Part shown: piece after piece, positions 59,579-64,000 of the stretch | Position numbering within the stretch: position 1 is the first letter of the stretch | Layout of the letters: each line of letters starts with the position of its first letter | Assembly (NCBI RefSeq): GCF_024211275.1 | Contig: NZ_JAMLDX010000014.1 | Location: 1-64,000, forward strand | Length of the DNA stretch: 64,000 nt | Direction of reading: 5' to 3' | From: Sphingomonas tagetis | Lineage (GTDB): Bacteria; Pseudomonadota; Alphaproteobacteria; Sphingomonadales; Sphingomonadaceae | Program-made: the position numbers and the translations under genes | Notes under the pieces: model-generated | What the model was told of the DNA's origin: nothing | What the model saw: the letters and a program-made list of their open reading frames with translations, nothing else | Databases searched by the model: none

Positions 59579-62500
59579 TCAGGCGAACAGGCGGTTCTCA
59601 TTCATGAAGCCGCCGCCTCCGCCCATCGCCGCCTGAATTTGCGCGAGGATGCGGTTCGTTTCCGCCGTCTGTCCCGAAATCTGGTCAAGCAGTTCGGCGC
59701 TCGCCTGCGTGCTGGTCGCCGTTGCCTTCACCCAAGGGTCGGTTTCAACCCGGATCGGCTTGGCATTGTCGATATCGCTGATGGCCTTGTTGGTGAGGCT
59801 CTGAACCTTGTCCATCGCCTCGAAGAACGATCCGGTCGAGCCGAACAACTGGCGTTGCAGGTCGAGCCAGGTCTGCGCAGCCTCGGTGAACTTGCCCTGA
59901 TCGACGCGTTCGCCGCGCAAGATCGCTTCTTCGAACGGCTTGAACGCGGCGGCGGCGAGCCGCTCTTGGTCCCGCGTCGAGTAGGGCGACGTCGAGCCGT
60001 AATTTAGGCTCTTCTGGAAGCTACGCAGGTCAGCCGCCGCCTCCAGCGCCGCGTTCTTCGTCTCGGCCAGCTCCATCTTGTAGAGCTTCTGCGCCTCGGC
60101 CATCTGCTCGGCGGACGCGCCACCTTCCTTGAGCGCGGCGATCGTCTTTTCCCACGACTTGTTGAACTGGTCGATTTCGTACCCCACGGGGTCCAGCATC
60201 GCCTGCAGGCGCTTCGGCACGTCCTCGATCAGCAGGGCCTTCGTGATCGCGGACGCGACATCATCGCCGCCAGCCTTGATGATATTCTTCGAGGCCTGGC
60301 TGATCCCCTCCAGCGCCGCGTTCGTGAACGCATACTGGATGGCGTACTGGATCGCCTCCTGCTCGCCGCCCTCGCCAAAATCCTTGAGGACATCGGGGCC
60401 GAAATTCTTGCTGTGCAGCTTGGCGTTCGTGCTGGTGAGCGCGACGCGGGCCTTGCCGTCCCAGCTTCCGATGGTGACGCCCGGGATGCTGCTGATCGTG
60501 GCGCCGAGCTGTTCGGCCAGGCGGTTGATGCCTTCCGCGACGGATCCGGCGTTGCCGGTCGCAGCCTTGATCTGGCTCGCGCCCTTGCCGACACCCTGCG
60601 CGCCTGACACCACGCCACCATTGAGCGACAGGCTCGCGCTGCCCCATTTCGGCGACGTGAACAGGCTCGTGATCATCGGCAGAACCGCCATGGCGATCGC
60701 CGCATAGGGCAATGCCGAGCTGATCGCGCTGCCGATCCCGCCCAGCCCGCCAAGCACGCCGCTCGCCTTCGTGGCGCCGAAGATTTCGCCGCCCGGCATT
60801 AATCCGCCGGCGAACTTGTCCGCTTTCGATTTGCCGCCGAGAAGTCCGCCGAGCGCGCCCAGCAATCCGCCGCCACCGCCGCCGGAGGTCGCGCCCATGT
60901 CGGACAGGATACTGCCGAGCGAGGTCTTCTGGCCGGTCAGCAGCGCGATAGTGTATCGAGCGCCAATTTCCGCGATGGCGTCCTTCATCTCGTCGCGGAA
61001 TCGCTCAACGACGCTTTTCGTGCCGCCGTCCATGGCCGCGCGATACAGATCGGCGAGCGAGTAGATCTGGTCACGCTGGCGATCGGCACGGTCCCGGTCG
61101 GCCCTTTCGTTATCGTTCGCGAGCCGCTCCGCTGCGCGCGCCTCGGCTTTCGCCCGGTCCTCTCCCGCCGCCCGCCCAGTGCCCATGGCAGCCTCAATCC
61201 GCGCCATGGCAATCTTGATCTGAAGCCGGTCCTCGTCGGTCTTCGCCAGCGCCCGTGCGCCGTCGAGCTGTGCGAGGAGGGCCGTGTTGGCGTCGTCGAT
61301 GGCCTTGCGCTGTTGCTCGGTCAGGTTGGTCTGGTCACCGGCCTTGGCGAGCAGATCCGCATAGATGTCCCCCTGCGCCCGGAGCACGGCCAGCGCCGCA
61401 TTCATCATCGGGTGCAGCTTCGATTGTTCCTCGCGCTGCGCGCCGGTCAATTCGGCCATGCGGTCGGTGTGCTCCCGCTGGAGGCCAGCGATCCGCATTT
61501 CGACCGCGGCTTGCTCGTCGAGTCCGCGCAGCTTCAAGCCGAGAAAGCGCATCGATTCCGCGTCTACGTCGAGCTGGCGCTGCGATGCGGCGAGCACGCG
61601 GTCATACTGGTCCGCTTCGCGCTTGCGCAGCTCCGCCAGTTCCCGGGCATTGTCGTTCGCCGCCTTCTCGCCGGCACCCTGCCGCACCGTGCGGCCCCGC
61701 GGATCGACCGGGCGGCCATTCACCTCAAGCGCATAGTGGAGGTGGGGACCCGTCGAGATGCCGGTGTTGCCCGATTTCGCGATCACCTGCCCGGCGGCGA
61801 CCTGCTGTTGCGGCTTCACCAGCGCTTCGCTGAGGTGGGCGAACTTCGCTTTGATGCCGTCGCCATAATCGACGATCACGACATTCCCCAAACCGGCCAT
61901 GCGCCCCACACTGACCACCGTGCCAGCCGCACCGGCCTTCACATCGGTGCCGATCGGCACGCCATAGTCTATCGCGAGATGGTTGGCGGATGCGCCCTTG
62001 CGCGGCCGGCTGCGCGAGCCATAGCCGGACGTGATGCGATCGTCGCCAAATGGCGTGGCGATGGTCTGACGCTGCTCGCGGGTGCCGCCGGAGCGCCGCT
62101 CGGCTTCCCCCCTCTTTTCAATATCCTTCCGCTCGCGCTCGCGCTGCTCGTGCAGCTTCCGGCTTTCCGCGCCGTGCTGGCGCAGCGTGATCGTGCCGTC
62201 GGCATAATCACGGTCGAGCTTTTTAATCGCGTCCGACAGGCGCTCCGCAGAAGCCCGCTCCTCGTCCATTTTCTGCGCCAGCTTGGCCCCGACCGCCTCG
62301 GCCTCAACAGCGCGCTCGAGCCGGCGCGAATCCTTGATGGTCTGTTGCAGCTCGGACGCCTGCCGCTCGAGACGTGTCACCTCCGCCCGCTTGTCCTTCA
62401 GCGCCTCCTCTGCTGCCTTCAAATCGCCGCGCGCCGCCTCGCCGCCGGCGCCGAGATTCTTGGCCGCGCGCTTCCGCAGGTCGTTGACCCTGCCCTCGGC

Positions 62501-63520
62501 GAGACTGAGCGCGTTATACGCCTTCTCCAGATCCTTGACGTTTTTCGTCGCCGCCTTTTCCGCCGACTGGGCGTCGTCGCGGTGGGCGATCTGGCGCGCG
62601 GCGAGGTTCTCGAAGATGGTACGGTTCTGTTCGTCCCAAGCCTTGGTTTCCTTCCTGATCTTATCGATCAGGCCATCGGCTGTTTGCGCATAGGCGGCCT
62701 TCGCGGCCTCCATTGCCCGGGTCTTCGCCTCATTCTCGGCGATCTTTTTCCCCTCGTCCTCGATCTCCTTGCCCGCGTCCTTCGCCTTGCCAGCGAACAT
62801 GGTGAGCCCCATCGCGCCCGCCATGAGCGCCAAGCCCCACGGGCCGTTGATGATTCCCGCCACCTTGCCGACAGTGCCGCCGGTGTGCTGCAGGACCATA
62901 CCGGCCTGCGACGCCTGCATGGCGAACGCCTGAATAATGTTTGCGCCGCCGCCGACCTGTATGAAGAAATCCTGAGCCTGCTGGCCCGCCATGACCATCG
63001 CCGACCCGCCGCCGCGCGTCGAGCGTTCCATGAGCCTGTTCTGCTGAACGACGCGCCCGGTAGCATCGGCCGTCTGGTTCAACTCGGCCTGCAACATGTC
63101 GGCGAAGTTCGCTTCCTGCGCCATCGCGCGCGCATGGGCGTCGGCCGCGGTCACGGCCTGCCGCATTCCCATGATCCGCGCGCTGTCGGCCTCGGATAGC
63201 TGCCCCTTTTTCAGAGCCAGGCGCTCCGCCGCGGCGGCAACGTCGCGAAGGGCCTCTGCCTCCACCTGCGCCGCTTGCGCCGCCGCGCGCGTGCCGGCCG
63301 CGTCGATATTCAGCGCACCGCCGGCGGCGCGGGGCGCGGAGGCGGCCCGCTTGGCGATCTTCTCCAGTTCAACGCCCGCGCTGGCAAATTCGGTCTTCAT
63401 CGCGGTGGCGGCCGAGCGGGAGACGCTCTGGAGCGAGCCAAACAGCCGATTTGTCTCAGCCGTGAATTGCTGCCCGTTCATGGTCAGCCTCGCCACGATG
63501 TCAGATGCTGCGCGAGCCAT
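59579..63520 (-). CDS. Second tail tape measure protein with M23 peptidase domain
   Basis: 1313 aa, ATG at 63520 behind AGGAGA. Same architecture as the 46377-50324 protein: helical start, hydrophobic segment (GPWGLALMAGAMGLTMFAG), M23 peptidase at about 490-613 with H and D in NHLAIDYGVP and H-x-H in GPHLHYA, then helices and the Gly-rich segment. The N-terminal two thirds differ clearly from the first protein, while an internal C-terminal block is nearly identical. The last 40 residues differ again. No tail gene follows it, unlike the first copy. Confidence 0.9.
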   Translation of the reverse strand: MARAASDIVARLTMNGQQFTAETNRLFGSLQSVSRSAATAMKTEFASAGVELEKIAKRAASAPRAAGGALNIDAAGTRAAAQAAQVEAEALRDVAAAAERLALKKGQLSEADSARIMGMRQAVTAADAHARAMAQEANFADMLQAELNQTADATGRVVQQNRLMERSTRGGGSAMVMAGQQAQDFFIQVGGGANIIQAFAMQASQAGMVLQHTGGTVGKVAGIINGPWGLALMAGAMGLTMFAGKAKDAGKEIEDEGKKIAENEAKTRAMEAAKAAYAQTADGLIDKIRKETKAWDEQNRTIFENLAARQIAHRDDAQSAEKAATKNVKDLEKAYNALSLAEGRVNDLRKRAAKNLGAGGEAARGDLKAAEEALKDKRAEVTRLERQASELQQTIKDSRRLERAVEAEAVGAKLAQKMDEERASAERLSDAIKKLDRDYADGTITLRQHGAESRKLHEQRERERKDIEKRGEAERRSGGTREQRQTIATPFGDDRITSGYGSRSRPRKGASANHLAIDYGVPIGTDVKAGAAGTVVSVGRMAGLGNVVIVDYGDGIKAKFAHLSEALVKPQQQVAAGQVIAKSGNTGISTGPHLHYALEVNGRPVDPRGRTVRQGAGEKAANDNARELAELRKREADQYDRVLAASQRQLDVDAESMRFLGLKLRGLDEQAAVEMRIAGLQREHTDRMAELTGAQREEQSKLHPMMNAALAVLRAQGDIYADLLAKAGDQTNLTEQQRKAIDDANTALLAQLDGARALAKTDEDRLQIKIAMARIEAAMGTGRAAGEDRAKAEARAAERLANDNERADRDRADRQRDQIYSLADLYRAAMDGGTKSVVERFRDEMKDAIAEIGARYTIALLTGQKTSLGSILSDMGATSGGGGGGLLGALGGLLGGKSKADKFAGGLMPGGEIFGATKASGVLGGLGGIGSAISSALPYAAIAMAVLPMITSLFTSPKWGSASLSLNGGVVSGAQGVGKGASQIKAATGNAGSVAEGINRLAEQLGATISSIPGVTIGSWDGKARVALTSTNAKLHSKNFGPDVLKDFGEGGEQEAIQYAIQYAFTNAALEGISQASKNIIKAGGDDVASAITKALLIEDVPKRLQAMLDPVGYEIDQFNKSWEKTIAALKEGGASAEQMAEAQKLYKMELAETKNAALEAAADLRSFQKSLNYGSTSPYSTRDQERLAAAAFKPFEEAILRGERVDQGKFTEAAQTWLDLQRQLFGSTGSFFEAMDKVQSLTNKAISDIDNAKPIRVETDPWVKATATSTQASAELLDQISGQTAETNRILAQIQAAMGGGGGFMNENRLFA
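59701..60922 (-). repeat. Long direct repeat shared by the two tape measure genes, right copy
   Basis: Counterpart of 46511-47729. Recombination between the copies would delete about 13.2 kb, including the first capsid gene and the second integrase. Confidence 0.9.
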
Positions 63521-63540
63521 GGCTATCTCCTAAATCGGCT

Positions 63541-63568
63541 GCGGGCAGGGCCGACCGACCCTGCCCGC
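63541..63568. terminator. Hairpin between capsid 2 and tape measure 2
   Basis: Perfect 10-bp stem GCGGGCAGGG/CCCTGCCCGC with an 8-nt loop. No T-run, so it may be an attenuator or RNA-stability hairpin after the capsid gene and not a full terminator. Confidence 0.5.
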
Positions 63569-63662
63569 TTGTGGCGCGCCGTGCGCCATTTGCCCTTTGG
63601 GGATCCAAGCGCCTCTATTCGCCGGGCGGCCCCTAATGGCGAGTATCCGCCCTGCTTTCTCG

Positions 63663-64000
63663 TTAAGCGCCTTCGTTCTTCACCGCGCCGCGCCAGTCGA
63701 CGAACCCAGCGCCGAAATCATGCACGATGCGATAGGCCATGCCGAGCACGTCCCAGCCTTCCTTGCTGTCGAGCTGGGGCTCCTCCACACCGTCGATGTA
63801 GCAATATTCCAAGACCGGATATTGCTCGGGGTCGGCGAAGAGATACCATGCCGTCGTGTTGGTTAGGCGGGGCGTATCAATGACGTCGTTCAGCATGCCG
63901 AGAGCGACGTTGGCACGCTGCAGCTTGTTGGCGACATCGGGGTCGTACTGACTGCCGTTCACGACGCGGGCCGCGCCGCCCAGTGTCGTGTGTCCAAGCC
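63663..64000 (-). CDS. Second major capsid protein, 3' end only
   Basis: Runs off the right edge, so the start is not visible. The visible part (LGGAARVVNGSQYDPDVANKLQRANVALG, VEEPQLDSKEGWDVLG, VKNEGA at the end) aligns with the C-terminus of the capsid at 55292 (NGSQYDPDTANKLQRTNIALG, VEEPFLDSEEGWRVDG, AKNNGA). It is a diverged homologue from another phage, not a duplicate. It is followed directly by tape measure 2, with no head-joining or tail tube genes between. Confidence 0.85.
   Translation of the reverse strand, partial: LGHTTLGGAARVVNGSQYDPDVANKLQRANVALGMLNDVIDTPRLTNTTAWYLFADPEQYPVLEYCYIDGVEEPQLDSKEGWDVLGMAYRIVHDFGAGFVDWRGAVKNEGA

Noticed and set aside
29377..64000. attR copy of the tRNA-Tyr 3' end inside the window
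   Set aside because: I did not notice a second copy; the boundary is probably beyond 64000, but a computed search would be needed to be sure.

Overview
The window reads as high-GC alphaproteobacterial chromosome of sphingomonad type. The judgement rests on gene content and order: an RNase E with an alphaproteobacterial insertion and a C-terminal GWW motif next to M48 and DsbA-family genes, the amidase - PBP1A - prfB row, thyA-folA, DUF6456 and DUF2339 proteins, and a glutathione-dependent formaldehyde module. No species is claimed.

Positions 1-29400 are ordinary core chromosome. They hold cell-envelope genes (amidase, PBP1A, M48 protease, DsbA-like oxidoreductase, M19 dipeptidase, a DUF2339 membrane protein), RNA and translation genes (rne, prfB, rlmB-like, tRNA-Tyr), folate/thymidylate genes (thyA-folA), dapF, formaldehyde detoxification (adhC - VOC - fghA), a DNA glycosylase and a ferredoxin. 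Genes are packed tightly; three convergent pairs have overlapping stop codons. Two families of large palindromic intergenic repeats are scattered here (three copies of one, two of the other). One small secreted-protein gene is broken by a 20-bp tandem duplication.

Positions 29400-57200 hold a prophage-like region beside tRNA-Tyr. It starts with a DUF4102-type tyrosine integrase, a HIRAN-domain protein and a small HTH protein. A long leftward block of siphovirus-like late genes follows. In transcription order (right to left) it runs: truncated prohead protease-capsid fusion, DUF2190 protein, head-tail joining proteins, tail tube, tail assembly chaperone with a probable -1 frameshift, DUF6441 protein, tape measure with an M23 domain, tail hub, fibres, lysis genes, a large glycosidase-like fibre, and a Mom-family DNA-modification gene behind an unusual run of RNA hairpins.

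Positions 57200-64000 hold a second element whose own integrase gene butts into the protease domain of the first prophage's capsid fusion gene. It has two small DNA-binding proteins, a hypothetical gene, a second tape measure gene sharing a nearly identical internal block of about 1.2 kb with the first, and the 3' end of a second capsid gene running off the window. No terminase, portal, phage repressor or replication gene is in the window. The region looks like nested or recombined prophages, at least one of them defective.
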